In this document: positions 1 through 12,350 of the stretch, one piece after another
How positions within the stretch are numbered: the stretch's first letter is position 1
How the letters are laid out: the number at the start of each line of letters is the position of its first letter
DNA from: Phragmites australis
Taxonomy: Eukaryota; Streptophyta; Magnoliopsida; Poales; Poaceae
Assembly: GCF_958298935.1 (NCBI RefSeq)
Contig: NC_084924.1
Span: forward strand, 5,518,001 to 5,582,000
Direction: 5' to 3'
DNA: 64,000 nt
Notes under the pieces: model-generated
What the model was told of the DNA's origin: nothing
Database searches by the model: none
What the model saw: the letters and a program-made list of their open reading frames with translations, nothing else
Made by a program: the position numbers and the translations under genes

Positions 1-1490
1 GGAACATATAAAAAACGATGCTGCTATAGCGGTTGGAGAAAAAACCATTTAATATAGGAGAGAGAAGATAGTGGATAAGATATATAGTTTTTGCTGGAGA
101 TAGATGAAATAATAGATGATATAATAGTGATAAGGGATACTATAATAATATTTTAGATTATAAAATTTTAGAGTAGCTGCTGAAGATGGTCTAATCAGGA
201 ATGGCTTTTATGAAAAAACTAAACAACAAAGAGAAATACCATGGCACTGGCACAACTACTAGTGGGCCTCCCTTTGTGGTCCAGCAGCTGTAGAAGGCCC
301 TTATCAGGAAAACAAGGGACCTAGATTGAGTCTGCCATGGCTCTACAAAGCAATGGCAGAGACTCGTAAGGTGGACGGTCAAACTACAGACGTGCACCCT
401 TTAAGACTTTGACTAAACAATGATCACACTTCCATTCCATTATTTAAAACATGATCACAAATTATGCTGGTACGTAAGACTTTGACTAAACAATCAAATG
501 GTTCGCGTTCCTTGCCCACGAAGAAATACAATACACGGCTTATAGCAGCTAGAGTTATTGGTATCCCACTATCAGCTTGTCAAACAGAGGTATGGAGAGC
601 CACTTACATGATCTACAACTGCAGCTGTCTGATACGAAATCGGACATTATTTGGACCAAGGTCACAAGGTGCCCTCACGTCTCTTATTCAGCACCTACAA
701 AGGACTAGAACAGAATGCCAAATACTCCTGAACAATCAGATACCCAATAACTTAATATGTCTGCATGATATGGAACAAAGTGAATGACGATATCATACGA
801 GGCATTGCACGGCAAGTGTTAGTTTGATTCCTGGACTGACAGACTACAAAAGCTTCTGAGATTAAACCAAATCCAAAGGGATAAAGATACGCAAGCAAAA
901 TTGATAATTAGATGTGAGTGCCGATTTGAGTTGCAATTATTTAAGATATTAGCTGGGTAACAACCAAGATCAATTGATAATTAGATTAATTAGTTCTTCC
1001 GTTACTATCCTACAACAAATCCTTGCGAAAAAAAGATCTAAAATATTCAAAATCTTAACCTACTTGAATAAACCAGCATGATACAGCTATACTTAAGAAA
1101 AATAAAGAGTACAATAACAAGACAGCTCTCTGCTTGAATGATTCCAGACTGACTATTGTACTTCGCAGCGATTAGCCTGCAGATTCCCTTTCAAAGAACA
1201 TTAAGGCATCCACATCATTTCAGTGTAGGAGCTCTGAAAAGAACATTAAAGATGATAACAAGTAATTCATTCAACATGATATTTAGGACCTCTTTTTTTT
1301 TAGAAAAACAGTTTAGGTTGCAACCTGATCTCTGGACGTGCATCCAACCAATACCTTATCCCTCTTAGTAATCAATCCATTCCCTCCAAAAACCAACCAA
1401 AGACCTCATGCATCCCTGCATCCTTTCCCTCTCCTCGTCAAAGCCTGAGAGCACTTCTCCCATGAGAGCCCACCAATAAGTTTTTGCTAC
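1..1490. other. Region upstream of the receptor kinase; no gene seen
   Basis: AT-rich sequence with only short open frames that show no recognisable domain and no coding-like base bias. The last 150 bases before the kinase start are C- and T-rich, with several CCTCTC/CCCTC runs, which fits a plant core promoter and 5' leader. I could not place a clear TATA box. No transposon ends were seen. Confidence 0.5.
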
Positions 1491-4049
1491 ATGCTGGTGC
1501 TTCTGATGCCAACATCGACAAAGATGACCAGAAGCAATAGAAGCATGGTTGAGTGGAAGAGAGTACTAGTGTTCATCATCCTTGCCATCACTCGTATAGC
1601 CACCACCAATGCAACTGCATCACAGAAGGATCGGTTCGTACCTCAAGATAACTACTTCATCAGCTGTGGGGCACCTGGTGCTGTGCAGCTTGATGATGGC
1701 AGGAAATTCCGCTCTGATCCAGAGTCGACATCTTTTCTGTCCACCCCAATGGACATCAAGATCACTGCTAACAGCTCTCTGACTGCTGCTTCACCATTAT
1801 CCCTACTCTACCTTTCTGCAAGAGTTTTCTCTGACGTCTCAACTTATAGCTTTTTCATCTCCCAGCCTGGTCGCCATTGGATCCGCCTCTACTTCTTACC
1901 TATCCCTGACAACCAATACAACCTCACCACAGCTACATTCTCTGTGTTCACTGACAACATGGTCCTTCTCCATGACTTCTCCTTCATAGCCAGTCCCCCT
2001 AAACCTGTCCTTAGGGAGTATATTGTCGCAACACAGGGAGACACCTTGAAGATCATTTTCACCCCAAAGAAGGATTCAATAGCATTCATCAATGCTATTG
2101 AGGTTGTCTCAGCACCACCCGGCCTAATTCCAAATACCACCAACGGAATGGCTCCCCAAGAACAATTTGACATCTCCAACAATGCGTTGCAGGTAGTCTA
2201 CCGGCTGAACATGGGGGGTGCACTCGTGACATCCTTCAATGACACACTAGGCAGGACCTGGCTACCAGATGCACCCTTTTTGAAGCTTGAGGCAGCAGCA
2301 AAGGCGGCTTGGGTTCCTCCTAGAACCATTAAGTACCCTGATGACAAGACTGTCACACCACTCATTGCTCCAGCAAACATCTACTCAACAGCACAGCAGA
2401 CAGCCTCCACAAATACCTCGCAAGCAAGATTCAACATAACTTGGATAATGGAGGCAGAGCCAGGATTCAAGTACCTTGTCCGCCTACATTTCTGCGATAT
2501 TATAAGCAAGGCACTCAATAGCCTCTACTTCAATGTCTACATTAATGGCATGATGGGTGTCTCCAATCTTGACCTCTCGAGCTTGACAATGGGGCTTGCG
2601 GTAGCCTACTACAAGGACTTCACCGTCGACTCATCGAACATCATCAACTCCACCCTTGTGGTGCAGGTTGGCCCAAGTACAACCGACTCTGGCAACACTG
2701 ATGCCATCCTTAATGGACTTGAAGTCATAAAGATAAGCAACCAAGCAAACAGTTTAGATGGCCAATTTTCACCAAAAACAAGCTCACAACTTGGTAAGAG
2801 GACACTAACAGCCATAGGTCTTGCTTTGGCAGTGATTGCAGCTGCATTGGCCATAGTGATGTGCTGCAGGCGAAACCGCAGACCAGAATGGCAGAAGGCA
2901 AACAGCTTCCATTCTTGGTTCCTTCCACTCAACTCCAGCCAATCCAGCTTCATGAGCAGCTGCAGTAGGCTCTCCAGAAATCGTTTTGGCTCCACAAGGA
3001 CCAAGAGTGGTTTTTCGAGCCTGTTTGCATCCAGTGCTTACGGGTTGGGCCGCTACTTCACCTTCATTGAAATTCAGAAAGCTACAAAAAACTTTGAAGA
3101 AAAGGCTGTTATTGGTGTTGGTGGCTTCGGAAAAGTTTATCTTGGTCTCCTTGAGGATGGGACGAAGCTGGCTATCAAGCGAGGCAATCCATCTTCTGAC
3201 CAAGGTATGAACGAATTCCTGACTGAAATTCAAATGTTGTCAAAGCTTCGTCACCGCCATCTGGTCCCACTCATTGGTTGCTGTGATGAGAATAACGAGA
3301 TGATCCTGGTTTATGAGTTCATGTCAAATGGTCCATTAAGGGATCATCTCTATGGTGGTACAAACCTGAAGCCTCTTTCTTGGAAGCAGCGCTTAGAAAT
3401 TAGCATTGGGGCGGCCAAAGGCCTGCATTATCTTCATACAGGTGCAGCTCAGGGCATAATTCACCGTGATGTCAAGACTACCAACATTCTCCTGGATGAA
3501 AATTTTGTGGCCAAGGTTGCTGATTTTGGCCTATCAAAAGCTGCTCCATCCCTTGAGCAAACACATGTCAGCACTGCTGTCAAAGGAAGCTTTGGCTATC
3601 TTGATCCAGAGTACTTCAGACGTCAACAGCTAACGGAGAAGTCTGATGTATACTCTTTCGGGGTGGTACTCTTTGAAGTGCTGTGTGCAAGGCCAGCCAT
3701 CAATCCAGCACTTCCAAGAGACCAGGTGAACCTCGCAGAGTGGGCCCTTACATGGTACCGCAAGGGAGAGCTTAACAAAATTATTGATCCTAACATTGCA
3801 GGACAAATCAGGTCTGATTCGCTTGAGATGTTTGCTGAGGCTGCTGAGAAATGCCTTGCTGACTATGGAGTTGACCGCCCATCAATGGGAGACGTCTTAT
3901 GGAAACTTGAATTTGCCTTGCAACTTCAAGAAAAGGGTGATGTTGTTGATGGAACCAGCAATGGGACCCCAATGAAGAGCTTAAATGTGTCAGGCTTTGA
4001 TGACAAGGAGACACCTAGCAGTGCAATCACGTCAGTTCAAGGAAGATGA
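1491..4049 (+). CDS. CrRLK1L-type malectin-like receptor kinase
   Basis: Single-exon gene of 852 aa encoding a plasma-membrane receptor-like Ser/Thr kinase of the Catharanthus RLK1-like family (FERONIA/THESEUS relatives), which sense cell-wall state or RALF peptides. A hydrophobic signal segment lies at about residues 23-40. It is followed by a malectin-like ectodomain (about 50-405) with many N-glycosylation sites, a transmembrane helix at about 438-457, and a GLGRYFTF juxtamembrane motif near 517. The kinase domain has a glycine loop GVGGFG at 542-547, the ATP lysine in AIK at 563, HRD with catalytic Asp 660, DFG at 678-680 and a [11 protein letters not shown] activation segment. All catalytic residues are present and it is an RD kinase. 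Length and lack of introns are normal for the family. Met1, Met6, Met12 and Met19 are all in frame; Met19 would give the most typical signal peptide. By sequence it resembles the At5g24010/BUPS branch, but the exact orthologue is an inference. Confidence 0.95.
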   Translation: MLVLLMPTSTKMTRSNRSMVEWKRVLVFIILAITRIATTNATASQKDRFVPQDNYFISCGAPGAVQLDDGRKFRSDPESTSFLSTPMDIKITANSSLTAASPLSLLYLSARVFSDVSTYSFFISQPGRHWIRLYFLPIPDNQYNLTTATFSVFTDNMVLLHDFSFIASPPKPVLREYIVATQGDTLKIIFTPKKDSIAFINAIEVVSAPPGLIPNTTNGMAPQEQFDISNNALQVVYRLNMGGALVTSFNDTLGRTWLPDAPFLKLEAAAKAAWVPPRTIKYPDDKTVTPLIAPANIYSTAQQTASTNTSQARFNITWIMEAEPGFKYLVRLHFCDIISKALNSLYFNVYINGMMGVSNLDLSSLTMGLAVAYYKDFTVDSSNIINSTLVVQVGPSTTDSGNTDAILNGLEVIKISNQANSLDGQFSPKTSSQLGKRTLTAIGLALAVIAAALAIVMCCRRNRRPEWQKANSFHSWFLPLNSSQSSFMSSCSRLSRNRFGSTRTKSGFSSLFASSAYGLGRYFTFIEIQKATKNFEEKAVIGVGGFGKVYLGLLEDGTKLAIKRGNPSSDQGMNEFLTEIQMLSKLRHRHLVPLIGCCDENNEMILVYEFMSNGPLRDHLYGGTNLKPLSWKQRLEISIGAAKGLHYLHTGAAQGIIHRDVKTTNILLDENFVAKVADFGLSKAAPSLEQTHVSTAVKGSFGYLDPEYFRRQQLTEKSDVYSFGVVLFEVLCARPAINPALPRDQVNLAEWALTWYRKGELNKIIDPNIAGQIRSDSLEMFAEAAEKCLADYGVDRPSMGDVLWKLEFALQLQEKGDVVDGTSNGTPMKSLNVSGFDDKETPSSAITSVQGR

Positions 4050-5884
4050 AGATATCATGGTATCATCAAAATCTGCAATGGTATTAAGGCGTGATCGTAT
4101 TTTGTTGTTCAGTGCCATGGAGAAATATCTACTAGCTTCATAGAAGGAACTTTGCCTTGATATGGTACAGTCAGAAAAAATGGTACAGGCTCCTGACAGA
4201 AAGACATACATTGCTTTTGTTTCAACTTGATTATCTAGTTATTGTGTTGTATGATTAAGGGTGTATTTTATGAATTTGAGAATATTGTCAAACTGTTTGT
4301 AAACAAAACTGTGACATAAGATTCTGTTATGATTATTTCACTTTTGGAAGTAAAGTAATTCCCTCATCCACGTAACTTAATACTAGTTCCAAATCTTCTC
4401 AGTGTAGAAAATGATGACAAGACAATGTAGGACAATTGCGAAACGTGCACTATGTGATTGCATTTATGCTATACTGCTATACAGACATGCATATGCAAGT
4501 GCAACTAACCAGAAATAGAACAAGTTACATCGTTATATCCTGTAGTACCACTACAAAATGTTGGACCTAAAATGTTCATCCTAATGCAATCAACTGTGAC
4601 GTCAGCCATCGCAATCTCTTAGGTAGTAAGCGCCATTTAGAATCATGGTGATATGTCGCGTCATGCTGTTCAGTCAGGTAGTCAAAACTCGTCACGAGGC
4701 AAGATATATTTTCCATATTTAGTAATATGTTGCTACAGTATTAGCATTTAATGAATTGCTTACAGTTGGTTTTCACAACAACGCTGTGAAAAATATATGT
4801 ATATATGACCTACATTTGAAATAGATTGTGCAATAATATTTCACAAGAGTGAACAACTTACAAGGAAAAGATTGTGCCTCATGATTGTCTACTATTCAAC
4901 TTGAACAGAACGATGATATGAACAGTAAATCAAGGAGCCCGGTCATCTGCACTGTTCAACTCCAAACCAGATAGTCGCAAAATGAAATAGACAGGAGACT
5001 CGGAGAGTTAGCTCACACTAGTATAAACCATCAGCCTGCAAATGGCACAATGAGCTGGCAAAAAAGAGGTAGCTTGGCATCACTGATGTACACCTTGAAT
5101 TGATGTCTCACTTAATTATTCACAAAAACAATCATCCAGTTAGGGATGCAACCAAGCAGCTCAGTTGACTAATTAAGACGTGTAAGTGTGTAACAATTAG
5201 AACTTCCAAATATTTGTACAATGAATTGATTTACTATTAAAAGCATAATCTTTTAGTTTCAAATAAAGCAAAGACAAAGGCATAATAGTCCAAAAGACTA
5301 AAATGTACTTAAAATGACAGGGACGATACCTCAACAACCCAACGCAATCTTAGCAGTTCTGTAAGAATAGCACTGGAAGTTCAAATGGTGAGATCGGGCA
5401 GAGGATGGTTATCCACAGAATTAATACTGACTTGAATGATCAATACAATGACATTGTACAAAGTGGAACTGATCTTTCACATCTGAATTATGGTGTTACA
5501 CAAAAACAGTTATCATGCTGATGTCATTACATTCAGATTGAGACGAAAAGAACATCTAGCAATCTAATCAAACATTGTAACCTTCAGTTGCTGATGGTTT
5601 TTCTTTTCTTTTCTCAGGCACAAGTAGCCTACTTCTGAGGCACTCAAATGAAGCTCAGAAATGTTCAGTTGACAGTAAATTCAGGATTGAGTACCATACT
5701 CAATTCTGAACAAGCAACATAATTGAAGAAAGTCAAGAAACTAAAGAACATAAAGCATCTAGCGCTTGCCTTGTCCCTTGATGCTCTACAATAAAGGCAA
5801 CTAGATAGGTCTCAGGCAGCTGAAATCTAAAGTCAACAATACCAGTCATTACAACCTAGACTGAGAATTTAAATGCTATCTTCT
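4050..5884. other. Convergent intergenic region between the kinase and ORC5
   Basis: This stretch holds the 3' end of the kinase gene on the left and the 3' end of ORC5 on the right, since the two genes point at each other. It is AT-rich with no coding-like frame. No transposon termini or RNA gene were recognised. Confidence 0.5.
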
Positions 5885-7807
5885 TTAGATATACTTTGAG
5901 AGGGGAAAACTGACACTCCTGGCGACCTGCAAATAATATAGGAATGAATTCATAAAATGAATGTCATAGGTCATAGTACAAGAGTACCTAACCAGACAGT
6001 GTAAATGTACCGTAAATTTTACAGCTGAATGTTACGAGGTGTTCACCTTGAGAGCTAAATCTTCATCAACATTGGACCGATATCTAGCTGAGCCTTCTAG
6101 TGGGCAGCTCCGGCTTTTAGAGAGGAAATTAGAATTGCACAGTGTTGACAATTGCAAAAGAACATCTGACATCAAGCCAGCCATTCCACTTCCATTCATC
6201 GCAGTTTCAGGACATTCAACATCACTGAGAGCATCTTCTGACACTGAGGTAATGCACTGAAATATAGCCAAAAGCCTCTCAAGAGGTAATGTACCAGGGC
6301 CTTTCATAAGCATCTCTTCAACCATGGTGTCCTTCATAGCCACTGAAGCTTGAGAGCTCCACATCAAAGAACAGTAATGTAAGCATCTAATAAGATAAAT
6401 AGACTTTGGGTAAGTCGAGTGATGATATCAGGGTGGCATACTTTCTCTTGCGTTTACGGGTATCTGACCCTCCAGTTGAATCAAACAAAGCTGCATCAAG
6501 AGTGGCCGGGTTCCTTGAAGCCAGGAAGGCAGACAATAGTAGGTATTTAGCAGAAACAGACATGTGGAACTCCAATTCAGTCAACAAACTATCTCTAATG
6601 TCGTACTGCCTTTTAGCACTGGCCTTCACACCAGAACTGTTGTCCTTGTATTCTTCCGCTGAAGCCCTCATGGGAACACTGAATGTCTCATTCAAAGCAA
6701 CAGCCAAATGTGGCTGTATATGTTCAAACAACTTCCTCTTAGTGCCCTCATTCGGAACTGCCTTCAAATCCCCCAGTGGCTCATAGTATTTTCTGAAAAG
6801 TGGCTCCAGTGCGGCTGCCAGTTCATCTACCCTCCTTGTTACCCGGAATAATGGCTTCAGCGACACACTGCCAAGCATCGAGAGAATGAATAAAATTAGC
6901 ACGATTCAGTATCTAACCGAGCTGTTGAGGCATCAACATACCATGCCAAATCCCCATCCAATTCGACCAAGGATCAAATTAACATAAATCCAGGACAACT
7001 ACCATGTCCCTTACCTCAGGAACGATGAGTACAGCGTCGGATTGGGATGGCCTCGCATTATAATGTTGCGGACCTCGTCCACTGTGTAATCCGAGAAGTA
7101 GATGTGATTCGGCTCAACAGAGCCAGTCATGGAGTAGTACGCATCAGGCGTTGCACTGCTTACGTAGACGAACACGACCTGTGGCAACCGGAGGAGATCG
7201 TGGAGGCGGAGGAGGAGGGCGAGAAGCTGGCCGCCCTTGTCCCAGCTCCTAACAACCTCCAAGTTATCGAATATTAGATACACGGCCTCGCCCTGGGCGG
7301 AGATGCCAACAACGGCGTCGCGGAGGGCGGCGATAAAGTCCGAGGGCTTGTCGGGGACGCGCTGGCGAGAGGAAGCGGAGGACGACGGCGACGAAGGGCT
7401 GAGCTGGGACAGCAGGGAGGCGAAGAGTGCGCGAGGGGATGGGAGGGAGCGGAGAGCGGCGTAGGCGACGCGCGGGCGGGGGCGGACGTGGCGGAGCGCG
7501 AGGAGGAGCGCGCGCGTCTTGCCTGTGGCGGCGCCCCCGTGGAGGAGCAACGGGAGCGCTGGCGCGGGCGCAAGGAGACGGAGGAGGTCCGTCGCCTGCA
7601 CGCGGCGCCCGGGCAACGCCTCCAGGAGCGCGTCGATGGACCACTTCTCCTCCACTTCCTCCCCCTCCTCCTTTGCGGGGGCGGCGCCGAGTAGCTGGCG
7701 TCTCTGCGAGGGTTTGGGTCTGGATTTGGCAGGGGATGACGGGGAGACGACATCGCGGAGCCGGCGGAGGAGCGGGTGGTGCGGCGTGGGGTGACGGGCT
7801 GCGACAT
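5885..7807 (-). CDS. ORC5: Origin recognition complex subunit 5, with frame break in exon 1
   Basis: AAA+-type subunit of the nuclear origin recognition complex, which licenses DNA replication. Exons on the minus strand: 7807-7015, 6867-6442, 6356-6047 and 5936-5885, all with GT..AG introns and matching phases after exon 1. Exon 1 shows Walker A (HGGAATGKT) and Walker B (VYLIFDNLE). Exon 2 carries the RVTRRVDEL segment and ends in a basic KRKRK stretch. Exon 3 holds the conserved GLMSDVLLQLSTLCNSN block. Exon 4 adds a short tail ending SKYI. Oddity: the natural-looking start MSQPVTPRR at 7807 is in a different frame from the ATPase part. The ATPase frame runs open up to a stop at 7881-7883 but has no ATG before Walker A. 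One added base somewhere in about 7681-7757 would join the two frames. Identity is firm. Whether the locus makes full-length protein is open. Confidence 0.88.
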
Positions 7808-8775
7808 CGCGGAGGAGGAGGAGGCGGGGCGGCGGAGGAGGAGGAGGCGGGGCGGCGGCGGCGAGGAAGGCGTCGGAACCCTAGGCGGTGAGATGAGAGG
7901 CGGGGAGTGGGTGGGAGGGGAACGGCGAACGGCGACCTGGAATTGGGGAATTTTTTTGGGACCGCGCGCGGCGAGCGCGGGAAGCTGCTAGGCGCGGAAC
8001 TTTTTTATTGTTATACTTTTTTAAAACAAAAATTGCAAATATATATGCTAAAAATTATTAATATTGACTCATAGGATTAAGTGAGTATTTAATGTGTAGT
8101 TCTAGATTACTATTTATTTTTTCTTAACGTAATAAGGTGAGAGTGAATCTTTATTTTTTTATTTTTGGTCGACCTAATAATCTAAAAGATAGAAATTTTA
8201 TATCCATATTGTCACTCACTAGAAGGGTAGCATGTTTGAAAATAAAAAATATTATACTTTAATGTTCTTAAAATTTAAAATATTATCTTAATAGTCATAA
8301 AAAATTATATGATGTAGTTTCTCTAAAAATTTCAGCCTAAACAATTACATGTGTAATAAGAAAAAATACAGTTTTTAAAAGAAAATTGTCTTTTTTTTCT
8401 CATTGGACAATTCATATTTTTATCTAAATCTTTTGGAGAGCTAGATGATAGGTTTATCTCTGTCATTAAAAGAAATTAGAATTTTTATAGCTATTTTGAT
8501 AATGTCTTTTATGTATTGGAACGTAATTATTTTTTTATTTTTAAACTTGTCTCCTGTCTAGATTTGTAAACATTCAAAATGAAAATATATTTACAATTTT
8601 TTGATTAAAACAAATCGTGAGGCGCATCGTGGGTGGGCCGTCGTCGCGTGGCCTTTGTAAGGTCGGTTTGATTACAACAAAAATAGGTGGAGCACTCACT
8701 AGGCTAACGGTTTTGGTTCAATTATGAGTGCGGCTGGGGCGGACGGTGGTGAGTCGGTGCACGCAAGAAAGCAAA
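7808..8775. other. ORC5 promoter side and AT-rich spacer
   Basis: The first 180 bases are GGA/GGC-rich and probably hold the ORC5 leader. From about 8000 the sequence turns strongly AT-rich. A stretch near 8085-8200 resembles one near 43955-44050 (both contain a GAGTATTTAAT..TAGTTCTA core), suggesting a shared old MITE-like repeat. No gene was seen. Confidence 0.4.
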
Positions 8776-9240
8776 GAGTTTTTTATTTTTACATTTTCTA
8801 ACTTAAAAAATTAAATAAATATAATTTGGATGAAAAAATTTAAAAATAGATGGTTGAGAGGGCGGTAAGTACTTGCAGCCACTGAGAGGGGAAGTTAGGC
8901 TACTGTTCCATAGTGAACATATTTAGCCGCTAAATTTTCTCTTCTTGTCTCTTCTGTTTAAAACAGTGATATTCTGTTATTTCAAAAATCCTAAATTTTT
9001 TATACATGTTTCATAATCTATGTGCAACCCATTTTAATTGGATTCATAGAAAGCATGTGTATAATTTAAACTAAAATTCTCTTAAAAAATGGTACTTTAT
9101 AACTTCTCGAAATTGTTAGGGCATCAGATAAATTCCTAAAAATCTAAAAAAAATTTACTAATATTCTTCTTATATGATGGACTCATTTCTAAAATTATTT
9201 TCAGCCCTAGGTTTTTATATGTTTGAATTCAAATAGAGTT
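8776..9240 (-). mobile_element. MITE-like element, copy A, reverse of the 26.3-kb copy
   Basis: Begins with a terminal motif TTTTTTATTTTTACATTTT also present at both ends of the element at 26274-26831. The order of internal blocks (GGCGGTAAG, TACATGTTTCATAATC, GCATGTGTATAATTTAAA, AATATTCTTCTT) is the reverse complement of that copy. The far terminus is missing. There the sequence runs into a separate inverted repeat, so this copy is truncated or rearranged. It has no coding capacity. The superfamily is unknown. Confidence 0.6.
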
Positions 9241-9436
9241 AAAAGAACAATATCACATGAAATTATAAAAATACATATAAATGGAGTATTAGAAAGGAAC
9301 TCATTTTTTCACCATATAACATAGGGTTGAAAATAATTTTAAAAAACACTCCATCATATAAGAAGAATATTAGTAAATATTTTCAGATTTTTGGAAAATT
9401 TTCCAGATTTTTTGGGAATTTATTTTATATGCTGAG
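9119..9436. repeat. Long inverted repeat (fold-back)
   Basis: Two arms of about 100 bases, roughly 9119-9222 and 9309-9436, are near reverse complements. They share the core TACTAATATTCTTCTTATAT and its complement, plus flanking ATTTTCAGCCCTA / TAGGGTTGAAAAT. The unpaired middle is about 85 bases. It overlaps the truncated end of MITE copy A and could have arisen when part of that element was duplicated in inverse order. Confidence 0.65.
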
Positions 9437-10171
9437 GAGCTGCCTGAGCATGTGCTGTGCTGCATGAGGCCGAACAAGATCGACTTTACCGACAACGGGC
9501 AAATACCGACGCTGATAACGGCACCTGATGAGTAAATTTGTCATGTCACTGCCAGGCACTAACTTTCAGGAAAAGAAAAAGAAAGTGTCGTAGATTTTAT
9601 CGAGATGTTGTTGTATAGATCGGCAGATAGTTGTAGGAACTAACTCAAGTTTGTGCAGATTGTTGTATAGATACAGATTCGTGTAAATACTTGTTCATTG
9701 CCCCAAAAAAAGGGAGAGAAAAAAGGGAGCACTCTGCAGTCAAGATATATATAAAAACTCCTTAACCTCCATTTTTGAGCTTTTTTACCATCTTTAGAGA
9801 GGCACCAAGAGGTGTCACTGATTATAACTTGAGAGGTATCTCAGTTACCAAACTAAGTTATAATTTTGGTACCTCTTGGTATATTTCCAAGGACGGAAGA
9901 AAAGCTCCCATTTTTCAGCTGTCCAAGTGATATCTTCACATTAAACATGTAAGGAAAACAACAAATGAATATACATATCATGCAGCACAGATCAATATCA
10001 ATAGCCAAAAAAAAAAAAATGAAATGTCAGCTCCTTTGAAACAGCTGAAATCTACTAAAATATGATCAACAATTAGCCGGCAGAAACACCTGCCCAAAAG
10101 AATAAATGCTCCAGCCTCTGTTATTCACACGCACAAAACCACACTCCACAAAAAAGCATCCATCATCTCGC
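9437..10171. other. Spacer and WRKY 3' region
   Basis: No coding-like frame. The part from about 9950 to 10171 lies directly downstream of the WRKY stop codon and probably contains its 3' UTR and poly(A) site. A 13-base A run occurs near 10007-10019. Confidence 0.4.
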
Positions 10172-12350
10172 CTAGCTCTCCTCTTTCAGCTGCCGAGCAC
10201 CACCGATTTGCTGAAACGCCCCACTTCCCCCGGTCGAGTTCATGACCGAAGGCGTCGGGTGATCGGCGGAAGAGCCGCCTGCCGCGGCGGCGGCTGGCGC
10301 TCCCCGGCCCGGTGGGTCGTGGTTGTGCCGGCCGGTGTATGTCGTCAGGACGCACCTGGGATCGGTCAACGCCCTCTCGATCTGCTTGCGCACGTTGCAT
10401 TTGTCCGCGGTGCACTTGTAGTAGCTCCTGCAGGCGATAGGCTACTGAGCGCCATCACAATTCCAACTAAAAATGAACTTGTAACTGAGCACCAGCCAGG
10501 TAAGGACTCAAAACTGGGAATGGTCCGTGCAGGGCATGGCATGCATTCAGATCGTGTCCTGTCAGGTTCATCGATCCAGTGTTCGAGTCAAGTGCAGGTG
10601 GTAAAAAACTCAAATATTACCTAGGACGGGGGTTGCCCTTGACTACTTTCTGCCCGTACTTGCGCCACCTGTAGCCGTCGTCCAGGAGATCGACCTCGCT
10701 CGGGGTTTGTAGGATGATCTTGGGTTTCTTCACCACCCTTTGTCCGGCCTCGCCGTCGGCGCCCCTGACCAGACAGTCAGTCGGCAGCTTATCACGTTTC
10801 ACATTTTGGCGCCGTGCACCAGGTAACAGTGGGACCATGCATGCATGCATGCATAGCATAACTCACATGTCACGACCCCCGTCGCCATCGTCCTCATGAA
10901 GCGTGTCGTCGTCGCTCGGCTCGTGCACGTCCACCTCGGCGCCGGCGATCCCGACATCGTCGCCACCGCACGCCGCGCCGGCGCTGCCGCGTTCCTGGGG
11001 GCGCGGGTGGTTGTGGCGGCCCTTGTAGGTGATCTCCGTGATAAACCCGTCGAAGGAGCGCTCCACGACCTTCTTGACGGGGCAGCCGTCCCTCGTGCAC
11101 TTGTAGTAGCTCCGCGGCGACTCGGCGTCCTTGAGCTGCTTCTGCCCGTACTTGCGCCAGCTGTACCCGTCCTTCGCCGGCTGCTCGATCGCCGCCGCCG
11201 GTGCCGGCGCATGCGACTGCGAGCTGCCGCCGCCGAAGAACGCGGCGGCGCGCGGATGCATGTCCTGGTCGTGTAGAGACCTGGGGAGGAGGACGGCGAA
11301 GTTGGGCGGCGGCAGGGAGGGAGCCGGCGTCGCTCGCGTAGACCATTGCGGCGGCGGGCCTGCCTGAAGGTACGGTGGGTAATCCATTCTGCCGCCGAGC
11401 GGCAGTGCGGCGAACGAGGTGGGATGATGGTAGGACGGCGGCGGCGCGTAGTTAGCCTGCATGCATGGTGTGGAAAGTGCAGTCTGGTTGTCAACTTGTG
11501 ATGACCCAAAATCTAAAATTAGCGATCTTTCAAAGGAAAAAAAATCTAGAATTAACACGGAATAGCACTTGTACATACGATAGCTGCAGTATATAGCAAA
11601 GATGCAGCATATGCTATGTGATTAGTCCCTAAGTTTGTACTTAGTACCTGAAATCGAGCTTTTAATTTGTTTGTATTAAAAATCTTGTGCCACAACGTGC
11701 AAAGCTGATAGTTCCTGGCCAAGTATTTTGTCAACTGCAGCCTGCTGTATCGCCGGTTGATCCTTTAGAGAACTCCAACGAACGATGGGAAATCAATCCC
11801 TACTAGCCAGAATGGAACACTAAAGCATTGTGCTCTCTAGAATCAAGAACGGTGAAACATACGCATAGGGTATATAAGAGTGTAGGAATCAACAACATAT
11901 TTACAAAATACATGGTATAGTTCTTTGACCAAGTGTAGCGCGACATAAAGCGGACTCAAATTCAAGAGAAACTTCCAAAAATTAACCTCCAAAGGCAAGA
12001 ATTAACTTCCAAAGAAAGCTTGTAACGACAGTACAACACTGAACCTCTCCATCTGATTGACTTGCAATGAGAATGCCAAAATGAGAAGAGGAGGAGGAGG
12101 TCGACTTTACCAAGAATTGAGGTGTCACGTTATTGGGAGGCGCCGCGGTCACCTCCTCGACGGCCCACTGCGTCGGCGGTGGCTGGGGGTTGACACCGGC
12201 GCTAAGAAGCGCCATATAGGATCCCTGATCAAAGTCACCGCCAAACGCCGGCCCGGGGACGCTGCTGCTGCCTCCGCCGTCGAATACCCTCTCCTGGGCA
12301 GACGTGAACGGCCGCTGGCGCATGGCGTCGCCGCGCCGCCGATCGTCCAT
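10172..12350 (-). CDS. Group I WRKY transcription factor
   Basis: Nuclear DNA-binding regulator that recognises W-box (TTGAC) promoters. Four exons on the minus strand: 12350-12111, 11456-10867, 10764-10621 and 10427-10172. Phases are compatible throughout, giving 409 aa. Two WRKY domains are present. The first has WRKYGQK at residues 180-186 and zinc ligands C-X4-C-X22-H-X-H. The second has WRKYGQK at 310-316 and C-X4-C-X23-H-X-H. The last intron splits the arginine codon just before SYYKC, the conserved position for this family. A VKKPKI basic segment before domain 2 may act as a nuclear signal. Exon 1 includes [11 protein letters not shown], a motif I associate with rice WRKY4-type proteins. 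Exon 2's acceptor (GCATGCAG) is the only nearby AG in the right phase. The C-terminal tail is Ala/Gly-rich. Orthology to rice WRKY4 is an inference from memory. Confidence 0.93.

Noticed and set aside
464..787. 107-codon plus-strand open frame near the left edge
   Set aside because: No domain, no coding bias and no splice context recognised; it is probably chance.
7427..7991. Long plus-strand frames across ORC5 exon 1
   Set aside because: They are antisense shadows in very GC-rich, GGA-repeat DNA; the minus-strand frame holds the Walker motifs.
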